64,000 nt of DNA, taken from contig NZ_JAMFLZ010000003.1 of assembly GCF_023502325.1 (NCBI RefSeq), positions 496,001 to 560,000 on the forward strand, read 5' to 3'. The stretch's first letter is position 1. Every line of letters begins with the position of its first letter. This stretch comes from Wocania_A spongiicola (GTDB taxonomy: Bacteria > Bacteroidota > Bacteroidia > Flavobacteriales > Flavobacteriaceae). Position numbers and translations under genes: made by a program. A model generated the notes under the pieces. The model searched no databases. It was given only the letters and a program-made list of their open reading frames with translations, and was not told the DNA's origin. Below, one piece after another: positions 17,687 through 26,694 of this stretch.

Positions 17687-19674
17687 TTATTTATATTTTT
17701 TTTCAGCTCTTTTGCAAATTTTTTAAATCGCCAATTATGATGCTTCGTTGCTTGCTCTAAATTTTCTTGACACCTAGTACCACATGAACTTATCCATGCT
17801 AGATAACTAAATGCATTTTGTCGAATTTCGAAACCATATTTAGGACTTGTGTAACTTTCTAACTCATTAAAATAAAGCGTTTCGTTTTCAGGCTCAAAAT
17901 CACCAGTAATAAGCGCCAATGTCAACCAAAGTATTCTAATATTTTTATCATTAAACCCTTGAATATCTTTTGTTTTTTGCAGGTATTTACTTTGGTCCTC
18001 AGGAAAATTATTCCACAATCCAAATAAAGCAGCCTCAATAGTTAGATAGGATTTATCATCTAAAAGAGATTCATAATCTTCTTTTAATTCTAAAGGAATT
18101 TTTGATAATAATTTCGCAATTGTTTGGCGCACCTTAATACTGTTTTTAAAGTCCTTTTTTTTAATATGACCAGGTATTTGACCAATTACTTTAATTTTAG
18201 CTTCGTCTGAAATCCATGAGCTTAAATAGTCTTTACATTTAGATGTATAGTTTTCACAATCTATTTGAATGTATTGCTTTACAAATGTTGAACTTAAATA
18301 TAATATCTCTTCAACTTTTTCATAATTAAACCTAACTTCACTCAACCATTCTTTTACAAATTGACTTAAATCTTTACCGGAAGCTTTTTCAACTTCAACT
18401 ATAAAATCATTAGTTTCAACATTTTTAAATTGATGCTTTTTTAAATAGTTTTTAACTGCCACTCTAAAAGCTTTATCGCCAACTTTGTCACGCAAAATAT
18501 GCAAAACCAAACACCCTTTTTTATAAAACGTTGTACTACTCGATTTTGGATTTAAAAGCGACGTACTAGCCCCTCTTCTTTCTTGATCTAACAATTCTTG
18601 AGCGTATTCATATAATCGCCAATAGTAGTAGTCTTCTCCAAAAATATCACGCTCAGCTAACAATGCATAATACGTAGCAAACCCCTCTTGTAACCAATGG
18701 TGCGTTCCAGAAGTTTCGGTAACCAAATCTCCAAACCATTGATGCGCTAATTCGTGAGCATTTACGTTAACATAGTTTTTGTCTACAAATCCTATGGAAT
18801 CAACAACAAATCCATCCGAAAAAATGGTGATACTAGTATTTTCCATTCCCGCATATAAAAAATCTTTTACAGGCACTTGCTTGTAATTTTGCCATGGATA
18901 CGGAATACCAATTTCTTCCTCAAGAAAATCAAACATTTGTTTAGTATAGCGATAAGTTGGTTCAACGTTTAATGAATCCTCAGGATAAAAATACATTTCT
19001 AAGGGAATACCGCTTTTAGAATATTCTACTTTTTTATCGTATTTACCAATAACTAAAGCAACTAAATAGCTAGACATGGGTTTTTGCATATCGTAATGCC
19101 ATGTTGTGGTTGATTTGCTGATTCGCTTATTTATCAGCTTACCATTAGCAACAACTTCATAATCAGAATCAAAGGTAATCGACAAATCAAATTCAATTTT
19201 ATCATTCATATCATCAATGCTTGGCAACCAATTGCTTGTGTATTTACCTTGTCCTTGAGTCCAAACTTGCTTATTCCTATTTTCATTTTTCCAATCAATG
19301 AAATACAATGCCTTTTTAGGCTTAGCAGCATACTTCAAAACCAATTCATAAACTTCGCCTTTTTTGAATTCGTTATAAATTATAATCTGGTTTGAGTTAT
19401 TTTTAGATTTAATACCATAATGCAAAACGTCAACATGAACTCCAACTTCGCGCAATTCAACTTTAGAAAATTCCATATTTTTAGCATCAAGATACACTGA
19501 GTCAATATCTCTAATTACTACAAACTCATAAGTTATTAGTCCTTCAATTTCTTTTTTTACTAAATCTCTAAAAATTATATCGACTTTAGCAGTTTTAAAA
19601 TCAACATATTCAGTTTGCTGAGCTACCCCAATAGAACAAACAGACAAAAAAGAAAGAAGTATTAAATTTTTCAT
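17683..19674 (-). CDS. M1 family zinc aminopeptidase, exported
   Basis: The frame is open to 19764, but the ATG at 19674 gives the signal peptide MKNLILLSFLSVCSIGVAQQ and avoids overlap with recG. The 663-residue protein has the substrate-anchoring AGMENT (275-280) and zinc motif HELAHQ (His307, Glu308, His311), with the third ligand in LQEGFATYY. A C-terminal helical repeat region follows. It is a periplasmic or surface aminopeptidase for peptide uptake. It is translationally coupled to patatin and shares a roughly 70-base gap with the divergent recG. Confidence 0.9.
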   Translation of the reverse strand: MKNLILLSFLSVCSIGVAQQTEYVDFKTAKVDIIFRDLVKKEIEGLITYEFVVIRDIDSVYLDAKNMEFSKVELREVGVHVDVLHYGIKSKNNSNQIIIYNEFKKGEVYELVLKYAAKPKKALYFIDWKNENRNKQVWTQGQGKYTSNWLPSIDDMNDKIEFDLSITFDSDYEVVANGKLINKRISKSTTTWHYDMQKPMSSYLVALVIGKYDKKVEYSKSGIPLEMYFYPEDSLNVEPTYRYTKQMFDFLEEEIGIPYPWQNYKQVPVKDFLYAGMENTSITIFSDGFVVDSIGFVDKNYVNVNAHELAHQWFGDLVTETSGTHHWLQEGFATYYALLAERDIFGEDYYYWRLYEYAQELLDQERRGASTSLLNPKSSSTTFYKKGCLVLHILRDKVGDKAFRVAVKNYLKKHQFKNVETNDFIVEVEKASGKDLSQFVKEWLSEVRFNYEKVEEILYLSSTFVKQYIQIDCENYTSKCKDYLSSWISDEAKIKVIGQIPGHIKKKDFKNSIKVRQTIAKLLSKIPLELKEDYESLLDDKSYLTIEAALFGLWNNFPEDQSKYLQKTKDIQGFNDKNIRILWLTLALITGDFEPENETLYFNELESYTSPKYGFEIRQNAFSYLAWISSCGTRCQENLEQATKHHNWRFKKFAKELKKNINK

Positions 19675-19746
19675 ATTTAAACCACAACAAGTATTAGACC
19701 AAAATAGCACTTTTAATCTTAATTGAAATACACTAAATTCGCTTTT

Positions 19747-21849
19747 ATGAGTGTTAACCTTCAAACCCCAATTGATTATTTAAAAGGCGTTGGCCCTAAT
19801 CGTGCTGATTTACTACGTAAGGAACTAGGTATTCACACTTATCAAGATTTAATCAATCTATTTCCAAACAGATACATAGATAGAACGCATTATTATAAAA
19901 TCAATAAACTACAACGCAATAATGCCGATGTACAAGTTATTGGTAAAATAACTGGCTTTAAAGAAGTGGCTCAAAAACGAGGAAAACGACTGGTAGCAAC
20001 TTTTCAAGACGAAACTGGTACTATGGAACTTGTTTGGTTTAGAGGACAAAAGTGGATAAGAGAAAATTTAAAACTAAACAAACCCTATGTAGCTTTTGGG
20101 AAAACCAATTGGTTTAGCAGCAAATTTAATATGGCGCACCCAGATTTAGAACTTCTGGAAGAACATGAAAAGAATCTGCGTTCTGGAATGCAAGCTATTT
20201 ATCCTTCTACCGAGAAATTATCAAATAAAGGCATTAGTAATCGTGTAGTTGGCAAAATCATGCAACAGCTTTTTATCGAAACTGGCGGAAAGTTTACCGA
20301 AACCCTATCTGAAAATTTACTTTCAGAATTAAAATTAATTAGTAAAAAAGACGCACTCTTTAATGTTCATTTTCCGAAAAATCAAAAGTTACTTTCAAAG
20401 ACTCAATATCGATTAAAATTTGAAGAATTATTTTACATCCAATTACAATTAATTTTAAAAAATTTAATTCATAAATCAAAAATTAAAGGCTTTCCTTTTG
20501 AAAAAGTAGGAGACTACTTTAACAGTTTTTTTAATGACCATTTACCCTTCGAATTGACCAATGCACAAAAACGTGTTTTAAAAGAAATTCGTGCCGATTT
20601 AGGCAGTAACGCGCAAATGAATCGGTTATTACAAGGTGATGTGGGTTCTGGAAAAACCATAGTAGCCCTCATGTCAATGTTAATAGCACTTGACAACGAT
20701 TTTCAAGCCTGCTTAATGGCGCCGACTGAAATTTTGTCAGTCCAACATTATAATGGATTATTAGAACTATGTAACAGTCTAAATATCAGTATAAAACTAT
20801 TAACAGGTTCAACTAAAACTTCAGATAGAAAAAAAATTCATGAATCTTTAGAAAATGGTGAATTGCAAATACTAATTGGCACACATGCTTTGCTTGAAGA
20901 CAAGGTGAGATTTAAAAATTTAGGGCTAGCAATTATTGATGAACAACATAGATTTGGAGTTGCTCAACGGTCAAAATTATGGAAAAAAAACACCTCCCCC
21001 CCACACGTTTTAGTGATGACTGCAACACCAATTCCTAGAACATTAGCAATGTCAATTTATGGTGATTTAGACATCTCAATAATTGATGAATTACCACCCG
21101 GAAGAAAGTCTATAAAAACAGTTCACCGATATGATAAAAACCGACTAAATGTATTTCGATTTATTCGTGAGGAAATTGATAAAGGAAGACAAATTTATAT
21201 TGTTTATCCTCTAATTCAAGAAAGCTCAGCTATGGATTATAAAGATTTAATGGATGGTTACGAAAGTATCTCCAGAGATTTTCCAATGCCAAAATATCAA
21301 ATATCTATAGTTCACGGAAAAATGAAACCTGCAGACAAAGATTACGAAATGCAACGTTTTATTAAAGGCGAAACACAAATTATGGTAGCGACTACAGTTA
21401 TTGAGGTAGGTGTAAACGTACCGAATGCTTCTGTTATGATAATAGAAAGTGCAGAGCGTTTTGGATTGTCCCAACTACATCAATTACGTGGTCGTGTTGG
21501 ACGTGGTGCAGAACAAAGCTATTGCATTTTAATGACTAGCCATAAACTTAGCAACGATAGTAAAATACGCTTAGAAACAATGGTTAAAACCAATGATGGC
21601 TTTGAAATTGCTGAAGTAGATTTGAAATTGAGAGGCCCAGGAGATATTATGGGCACCCAACAAAGCGGTGTTTTAAATTTAAAGATTGCTGATATAATTA
21701 AGGATAATGATATTTTACAAAGCGCCAGATTTTATGCTAAAAAAATTCTTCAAAGTGACCCTGCTTTATCAAAGCAAGAGAATCATACTATTTTAAACAC
21801 CTATAGACAATTAAGTAAATACAAGAATATCTGGAACTATATTAGTTAG
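19747..21849 (+). CDS. recG: ATP-dependent DNA helicase RecG
   Basis: A 700-residue branch-migration helicase that remodels stalled forks and Holliday junctions. The N-terminal wedge domain begins with LQTPIDYLKGVGPNRADLLR. The SF2 core has GDVGSGKT (297-304), the DEQH box (LAIIDEQHRFGVAQRS), VMTATPIPRTLA, GVNVPNASVMIIE and QLHQLRGRVGRG, all in order. The start is set at ATG 19747 rather than an upstream TTG because the family begins with MSVNLQTPIDYL-like sequence. Confidence 0.97.
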   Translation: MSVNLQTPIDYLKGVGPNRADLLRKELGIHTYQDLINLFPNRYIDRTHYYKINKLQRNNADVQVIGKITGFKEVAQKRGKRLVATFQDETGTMELVWFRGQKWIRENLKLNKPYVAFGKTNWFSSKFNMAHPDLELLEEHEKNLRSGMQAIYPSTEKLSNKGISNRVVGKIMQQLFIETGGKFTETLSENLLSELKLISKKDALFNVHFPKNQKLLSKTQYRLKFEELFYIQLQLILKNLIHKSKIKGFPFEKVGDYFNSFFNDHLPFELTNAQKRVLKEIRADLGSNAQMNRLLQGDVGSGKTIVALMSMLIALDNDFQACLMAPTEILSVQHYNGLLELCNSLNISIKLLTGSTKTSDRKKIHESLENGELQILIGTHALLEDKVRFKNLGLAIIDEQHRFGVAQRSKLWKKNTSPPHVLVMTATPIPRTLAMSIYGDLDISIIDELPPGRKSIKTVHRYDKNRLNVFRFIREEIDKGRQIYIVYPLIQESSAMDYKDLMDGYESISRDFPMPKYQISIVHGKMKPADKDYEMQRFIKGETQIMVATTVIEVGVNVPNASVMIIESAERFGLSQLHQLRGRVGRGAEQSYCILMTSHKLSNDSKIRLETMVKTNDGFEIAEVDLKLRGPGDIMGTQQSGVLNLKIADIIKDNDILQSARFYAKKILQSDPALSKQENHTILNTYRQLSKYKNIWNYIS

Positions 21850-21932
21850 ACTAGTTTTTAAACACATCTCAATTTTTAACAGTCATTTTTGTTAAAGTTC
21901 TGTAAAACAGTCTTTAAAACTAAACTTTCCTT

Positions 21933-21948
21933 ATACCTTTAAAGGTAT
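21933..21948. promoter_or_regulatory. 16-base perfect palindrome upstream of a hydrolase gene
   Basis: ATACCTTTAAAGGTAT is fully self-complementary and lies 27 bases before the ATG at 21976. A looser dyad, TTTAAC (21875-21880) with GTTAAA (21891-21896), lies just upstream. Together they suggest an operator region. Confidence 0.45.
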
Positions 21949-21975
21949 CTGATTACTAACTAACATAAGTATACC

Positions 21976-23202
21976 ATGAAGCTCATAAAATTAATATACA
22001 AATTTAACTTCATTATATTCTTCTTCTTCAACATAGCTCATTCTCAAGAAAACACTTATAGCTGCAAAAATGAAGCTTATAGTTTTCTTAAACAAACCAT
22101 TGGCAAATGGCATGTAATAACTAAAGATCGCACATCCCCTAATGTATATGAAAACAATTACGGTACTTCAATAATTACAAGCTCCATTGAAGGGTGTGGT
22201 GTTAAAGAATCTTATAAAGGTGTTTATAGAAATAAAAAATATGCTAGAGAAGTTTTTCTTACAGGGTTAGATTCAACTAATGTAGAAATGTTAGCATTAG
22301 ACTCAGAGCATGGGTCGTTTTCAACTTTAAACGGATCAATTAAAAATAATGAGTTAACCACTTATTGGTACCGAAACAAAGAAGTTAAAAGGCTGCAGTC
22401 AAAATACATTATGTCATTTACTGATACTAATACTTTTGAATTTTCATCTTATTTGTCAACCAATCATGGTAAAGATTGGGCATTAACTCATCAAAGAAAA
22501 TATTACAGAATAAACTACGAAGAGATTGAAATGAAGACCAAAGACAGTATATTAGTTTACGGCGATTTATATACAATTAAAAAAGAATACCCAACTATTA
22601 TACTATTTCACCAAGGAGGTTCTAATGCAAAAGGCGAGTATCATTCAATAGCTCCTAAATTGCTTAATGAAGGTTACAATATTATGGCTATAGACCAAAG
22701 AGTTGGTGGCTCATCGTATTATGGTGGCTATAATAGAACTATTTCAAAACTAGGCACAAATAGCTTCACTTATTGCGATGCGTATACTGATTTAGAGGCT
22801 GCCCTAGATTACATAATAGGCAAAAAATATAACGGAAATAAAATTTTATGGGGAAGCAGTTATGGTGCAGCTTTAGCCATTCAATTAGCGAGTAAAAGAG
22901 AGTATGATATTTCAGCATTATTAGCTTTTTCACCATCAACTGGAAATGCAGTTAAAACATGTCATCCAAATCAATATATAAATCAAATAGGCCTTCCTTT
23001 TTTATTGCTAAGACCAAAGAAAGAAATGGAACGAGAAAGCTCAGTAGAGCAATTTAGTATTGCCAAAGAACATGGACATCAAACTTATATTGCAGAACAC
23101 GGTACACACGGTTCTTCTATGTTGGTTAAAGATCGTGTAGGTGCTGATGTGAATAAAAATTGGAATATAGTTTTGGAATTTCTAAATAAACACAGAAATT
23201 AA
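21976..23202 (+). CDS. Secreted alpha/beta-hydrolase with N-terminal DUF1579-like domain
   Basis: 408 residues. The signal peptide ends in FFFFNIAHSQ. Residues 30-180 form a beta-rich domain beginning with KQTIGKWHVI and a run of short strands, loosely like DUF1579/lipocalin-type domains. Residues 185-408 are an alpha/beta-hydrolase with FHQGGSNAKGEY near the oxyanion hole, WGSSYGAAL (nucleophile Ser295) and EHGTHGSSMLV carrying the likely catalytic histidine, a dienelactone-hydrolase-like pattern. Substrate unknown. A dyad-rich promoter region precedes it, and a shared hairpin terminator follows. Confidence 0.75.
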   Translation: MKLIKLIYKFNFIIFFFFNIAHSQENTYSCKNEAYSFLKQTIGKWHVITKDRTSPNVYENNYGTSIITSSIEGCGVKESYKGVYRNKKYAREVFLTGLDSTNVEMLALDSEHGSFSTLNGSIKNNELTTYWYRNKEVKRLQSKYIMSFTDTNTFEFSSYLSTNHGKDWALTHQRKYYRINYEEIEMKTKDSILVYGDLYTIKKEYPTIILFHQGGSNAKGEYHSIAPKLLNEGYNIMAIDQRVGGSSYYGGYNRTISKLGTNSFTYCDAYTDLEAALDYIIGKKYNGNKILWGSSYGAALAIQLASKREYDISALLAFSPSTGNAVKTCHPNQYINQIGLPFLLLRPKKEMERESSVEQFSIAKEHGHQTYIAEHGTHGSSMLVKDRVGADVNKNWNIVLEFLNKHRN

Positions 23203-23203
23203 T

Positions 23204-23230
23204 AAAGCTCAATCATATAGATTGAGCTTT
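23204..23230. terminator. Bidirectional hairpin terminator
   Basis: AAAGCTCAATC (23204-23214) and GATTGAGCTTT (23220-23230) form a perfect 11-base stem around the loop ATATA. It lies between the convergent hydrolase (ends 23202) and DUF2911 gene (ends 23261), and the T/A-rich flanks fit termination from both sides. The stem core GCTCAAT also occurs in the terminator at 4953. Confidence 0.85.
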
Positions 23231-23260
23231 ATAAACTGATAGTAGCTTGATTGATGATTT

Positions 23261-24352
23261 TTACATTACTCCCAACTCCTTTAAAAGCTTTTCTGAATTT
23301 GCTTTTACATTTGCTGGCGGATTAAGTGACAATGATTTTTTTAAGTTTTTAATTGCATTCTTTTTATCTCCCATATTTTTATAGCATTCACCTAAGCTAT
23401 CATAAACATTGGCGTTGTTTGGATTATTAGCTACATTTAATTTAAAATATTTTAATGCTCGATTAAAATCTTTAGCAGCAACCATTTGGTAGCCTAAATT
23501 ATTTAATTGATTGGTATTTGCCATAGCTGAAGCTTCATCCATTAATGCTGCATATTCATCTGTTTTCCCCAGTTTGTTTAATATTTGACCTTTAAGCGCT
23601 ACATTATTAAACGTTTTCTGACTAAAAAATTGTCCAGCTATTGCTGCATCCACCCAACCTAAAGCCTCATTAAGATCGCCACCATTGTTTAAAGCAAAAC
23701 GGGCAGCTTGCTCCCAGTTTTGGCGTTGAAATCCATCTTGACCTTTAAATTTAGCCCTAAAATCGTTTAACACAATTTCTGTAACATCAAAAGAAACCTT
23801 AAAAGGGAATCCTTTTTTCTCCCATGCAAGCACAGCTGTTGCTGATTCTGCATCAACATTATTGAATTCAAAAGATAGTAATTCGTGGTGCGGAACAGTA
23901 GTGATTTTAATATCTGCTCTTAAGGCATCTTTACTCTTATCATAAAAATAACTACCCCATGCATTAGCATCATTTGATAATATAAGAGTAGCTGTGTTAT
24001 CTGCTTTAACCTCTAGATGCAAACCGTAAGTTCCTGCCTTTATAGGTTTGCCTTCTACTTTGGCATCATGAGAAAATGTAATGATAGTATTTTCATTAGC
24101 ACCAGCGCGCCATGGTGCTGCGGTTGCTGTACCAAAACCTAGATTATTCATCCCGTAAGGGACTAACTTCCCCCAGACCTCTCTACCTTTTACACTTGGT
24201 CTAGAATAAGTGATTGAAACATCTGAAACACCTACGCGTTGTGACACTGTAGCCTGCTGACTACCTCTTGGTGTGTTTAATTGAGAATAAGCACTGAAAC
24301 TAAAAGCAAGTACCAGTAGCATACAAAATTTAGTAAGTTTGTTGTTTTTCAT
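23261..24352 (-). CDS. DUF2911 protein with TPR tail
   Basis: An exported protein of 363 residues (signal MKNNKLTKFCMLLVLAFSFS, ending before YSQ). The N-terminal half is the Bacteroidota DUF2911 domain: SITYSRPSVKGREVWGKLVP, APWRAGANENTIITFS and KAGTYGLHL. The C-terminal part has TPR repeats, the clearest being NANVYDSLGECYKNMGDKKN. The function of DUF2911 is unknown. It is transcribed alone toward a shared terminator. Confidence 0.88.
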   Translation of the reverse strand: MKNNKLTKFCMLLVLAFSFSAYSQLNTPRGSQQATVSQRVGVSDVSITYSRPSVKGREVWGKLVPYGMNNLGFGTATAAPWRAGANENTIITFSHDAKVEGKPIKAGTYGLHLEVKADNTATLILSNDANAWGSYFYDKSKDALRADIKITTVPHHELLSFEFNNVDAESATAVLAWEKKGFPFKVSFDVTEIVLNDFRAKFKGQDGFQRQNWEQAARFALNNGGDLNEALGWVDAAIAGQFFSQKTFNNVALKGQILNKLGKTDEYAALMDEASAMANTNQLNNLGYQMVAAKDFNRALKYFKLNVANNPNNANVYDSLGECYKNMGDKKNAIKNLKKSLSLNPPANVKANSEKLLKELGVM

Positions 24353-24495
24353 TTTTGATTGTGTTTAGTTTGTACCTCAAGGTATTGACAAATAGTAATA
24401 GCAAGTGTTAGCGTTTTGTTAAAGAAGCACACCCATTTGTTAATTAACTATTTATTAAGAAGAATTTAACAACATAAAACCTCGTAGAGAATGTT

Positions 24496-24503
24496 TAACT
24501 TTG
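24496..24503 (+). promoter_or_regulatory. -7 promoter element of mutS2
   Basis: TAACTTTG matches the TAnnTTTG consensus exactly and lies 22 bases before the mutS2 ATG. A TTG -33 box is not obvious at 17-23 bases. Confidence 0.5.
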
Positions 24504-24525
24504 CGAGCCTTTTATAAAAAGAAGA

Positions 24526-26694
24526 ATGATACACATTCACGAAAAGACTTTACAAGATTTAGAATTTCCTACAGTTTTACAACATGTTAGCGAGCATTGT
24601 GTAACACCGTTAGGAAATGAAAGAGCTCTTAAAATTTTACCATACAAAAAAAAAGAAGAGCTCCGTATGGCTTTGCAATTAACCAACGAATATTTATCAT
24701 CCTTTTATAACGATAACCGAATTCCAAACCATGGCTTTGATTCAATTGTAAAAGAAATTAAACTTTTACGCATCGAAAACACATACCTTGAAGTACATGG
24801 TTTAAAAAAATTAGTTTCAATTTCGTTAACTGCTAATGAAATTGTTAACTATTTAAAAAAGTTTGAAGAATATTACCCCGCTCTAAACCAATATGCTTCA
24901 CATATAGAAGTCACAAAAGTAATTATCGAAAAAGTTGATGCTATCGTAGATCGATTTGGGGATATTAAAGATAATGCATCACCGCTTCTTTTTGATTTAA
25001 GGCAATCAATAAATCGTATAAAAGGAAAAATAAATGCAAGCTTTTCATCAGCGCTAAACACTTATCATAATCTTGAATATTTAGATGATATTAGAGAATC
25101 TGTAGTAGATAACAAACGAGTATTAGCTGTAAAAGCAATGTATCGTCGTAAAGTTAAAGGCGCCATTATGGGCGGCAGCAAAACCGGAAGTATTGTTTAT
25201 ATAGAACCAGAAACAACACTTCAACATTCGCGAGAGCTTAATAATTTAGAGTATGAAGAACAGGAAGAAGTTGTTAGAATTTTAAAAGAAGTTACTAATT
25301 ATATACGACCGTTTTTACCATTATTAGAACAATATCAAGCATTTTTAATTGATATTGATGTTATTTTCGCTAAAGCGAAATATGCAAAATCTATGAATGG
25401 TATTCTTCCAGAAATTTCAGAAGACAGAAAGATATTTCTTCGTGATGCCTATCATCCTTTGCTGTATTTAAATAATTTAGAGAAGAAAGAAAAGACATTT
25501 CCTCAAACTATCGAATTAAAACAAGATAGCAGAATTATTGTTATTTCTGGTCCTAATGCAGGTGGAAAAAGCATTACATTAAAAACAGTTGGACTATTAC
25601 AAGTTATGCTACAAAGCGGGATGCTAATCCCTGTTCATGAGCGTAGCAAGGCCTGTTTGTTTGATCGGGTTTTAAGTGATATTGGAGATAATCAATCAAT
25701 AGAAAACCATTTAAGCACCTATAGCTATCGCTTAAAGCAAATGAATTACTTTTTAAAAAAGTGCAATAAGAATACGCTCTTTTTAATTGATGAATTTGGA
25801 ACAGGTAGTGATCCCGAACTTGGTGGTGCTTTGGCAGAAACTTTTTTAGAAGAGTTTTATCATCGTGAAGCTTTTGGAATAATAACAACTCACTATTCTA
25901 ATTTAAAAATATTAGCAAATGAATTACCACACATGCTTAATGCTAATATGCTTTTTGATGAACGCACTTTAGAACCCCTTTTTAAATTGGTTATTGGGCA
26001 AGCAGGAAGTAGTTTTACCTTTGAGGTTGCTCAGAAAAATGGTATTCCTTATAGTTTAATAAATCGAGCCAAAAAGAAGATAGAACGTAGCAAAGTACGG
26101 TTTGATGCTACTATAGCAAAGCTTCAAAAAGAACGCTCTCGATTAGAAAAAACAGGGCAATCGTTAAAACAAAACGAAAAGAAAAAGATAGAGGAAGCCG
26201 ATAAACTCGAAGAAATTAACAACAAAATTCAGAAGAAACTAGAAAGCTATCAAGAATTATATGATAATAACCAACGCCTTATTTATCTTGGACAAAAGCT
26301 AAACGATATTGCTGAGAAATATTTTGAAAACAAACAAAAAAGAGCTTTAATGGATGAGCTTTTTAAATTAGTTCAAATAGAAAATTCTAAACGCAAAAAA
26401 GTTTCCGCGAAAGCGAAAAAAGTATTAAAAGCCAAAGAAAAACAAGTAAAACAGGAAGCAGAAAAAAAAGTTGAAGTTATTAGAAAAAAGAAAAAAGCAG
26501 CGAAGAAAAAAGCTGTTGAAGCTCCTAAACCAAAGCCTGTATTAAAAATTGGAGATCGAGTTCGAATGGAAGATGGGCGTGCTATTGGTAGTATTGATAA
26601 GATTGAAAAAAATAAAGCCATAGTTAACTACGGCTTATTTACTACTAATGTAAGTTTAGAACAATTGGAATTGGTTGAAGCTGTTAAAAAATAA
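24526..26694 (+). CDS. mutS2: MutS2-type ATPase lacking the Smr nuclease domain
   Basis: A 722-residue MutS-family protein. The N-terminal IHEKTLQDLEFPTVLQHVSE is typical of MutS2 rather than MutS1 (no mismatch-reading domain). The ATPase has GPNAGGKS (342-349) and FLIDEFGTGSDPELGGALAE. A lysine-rich coiled coil and linker follow, then an SH3/KOW-like end (LKIGDRVRMEDGRAIGS) instead of an Smr domain; no DLRG/HGxGxG motif is present. It probably acts on recombination intermediates or collided ribosomes, as known MutS2 proteins do. The stop directly abuts the convergent LRR gene. Confidence 0.9.
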   Translation: MIHIHEKTLQDLEFPTVLQHVSEHCVTPLGNERALKILPYKKKEELRMALQLTNEYLSSFYNDNRIPNHGFDSIVKEIKLLRIENTYLEVHGLKKLVSISLTANEIVNYLKKFEEYYPALNQYASHIEVTKVIIEKVDAIVDRFGDIKDNASPLLFDLRQSINRIKGKINASFSSALNTYHNLEYLDDIRESVVDNKRVLAVKAMYRRKVKGAIMGGSKTGSIVYIEPETTLQHSRELNNLEYEEQEEVVRILKEVTNYIRPFLPLLEQYQAFLIDIDVIFAKAKYAKSMNGILPEISEDRKIFLRDAYHPLLYLNNLEKKEKTFPQTIELKQDSRIIVISGPNAGGKSITLKTVGLLQVMLQSGMLIPVHERSKACLFDRVLSDIGDNQSIENHLSTYSYRLKQMNYFLKKCNKNTLFLIDEFGTGSDPELGGALAETFLEEFYHREAFGIITTHYSNLKILANELPHMLNANMLFDERTLEPLFKLVIGQAGSSFTFEVAQKNGIPYSLINRAKKKIERSKVRFDATIAKLQKERSRLEKTGQSLKQNEKKKIEEADKLEEINNKIQKKLESYQELYDNNQRLIYLGQKLNDIAEKYFENKQKRALMDELFKLVQIENSKRKKVSAKAKKVLKAKEKQVKQEAEKKVEVIRKKKKAAKKKAVEAPKPKPVLKIGDRVRMEDGRAIGSIDKIEKNKAIVNYGLFTTNVSLEQLELVEAVKK

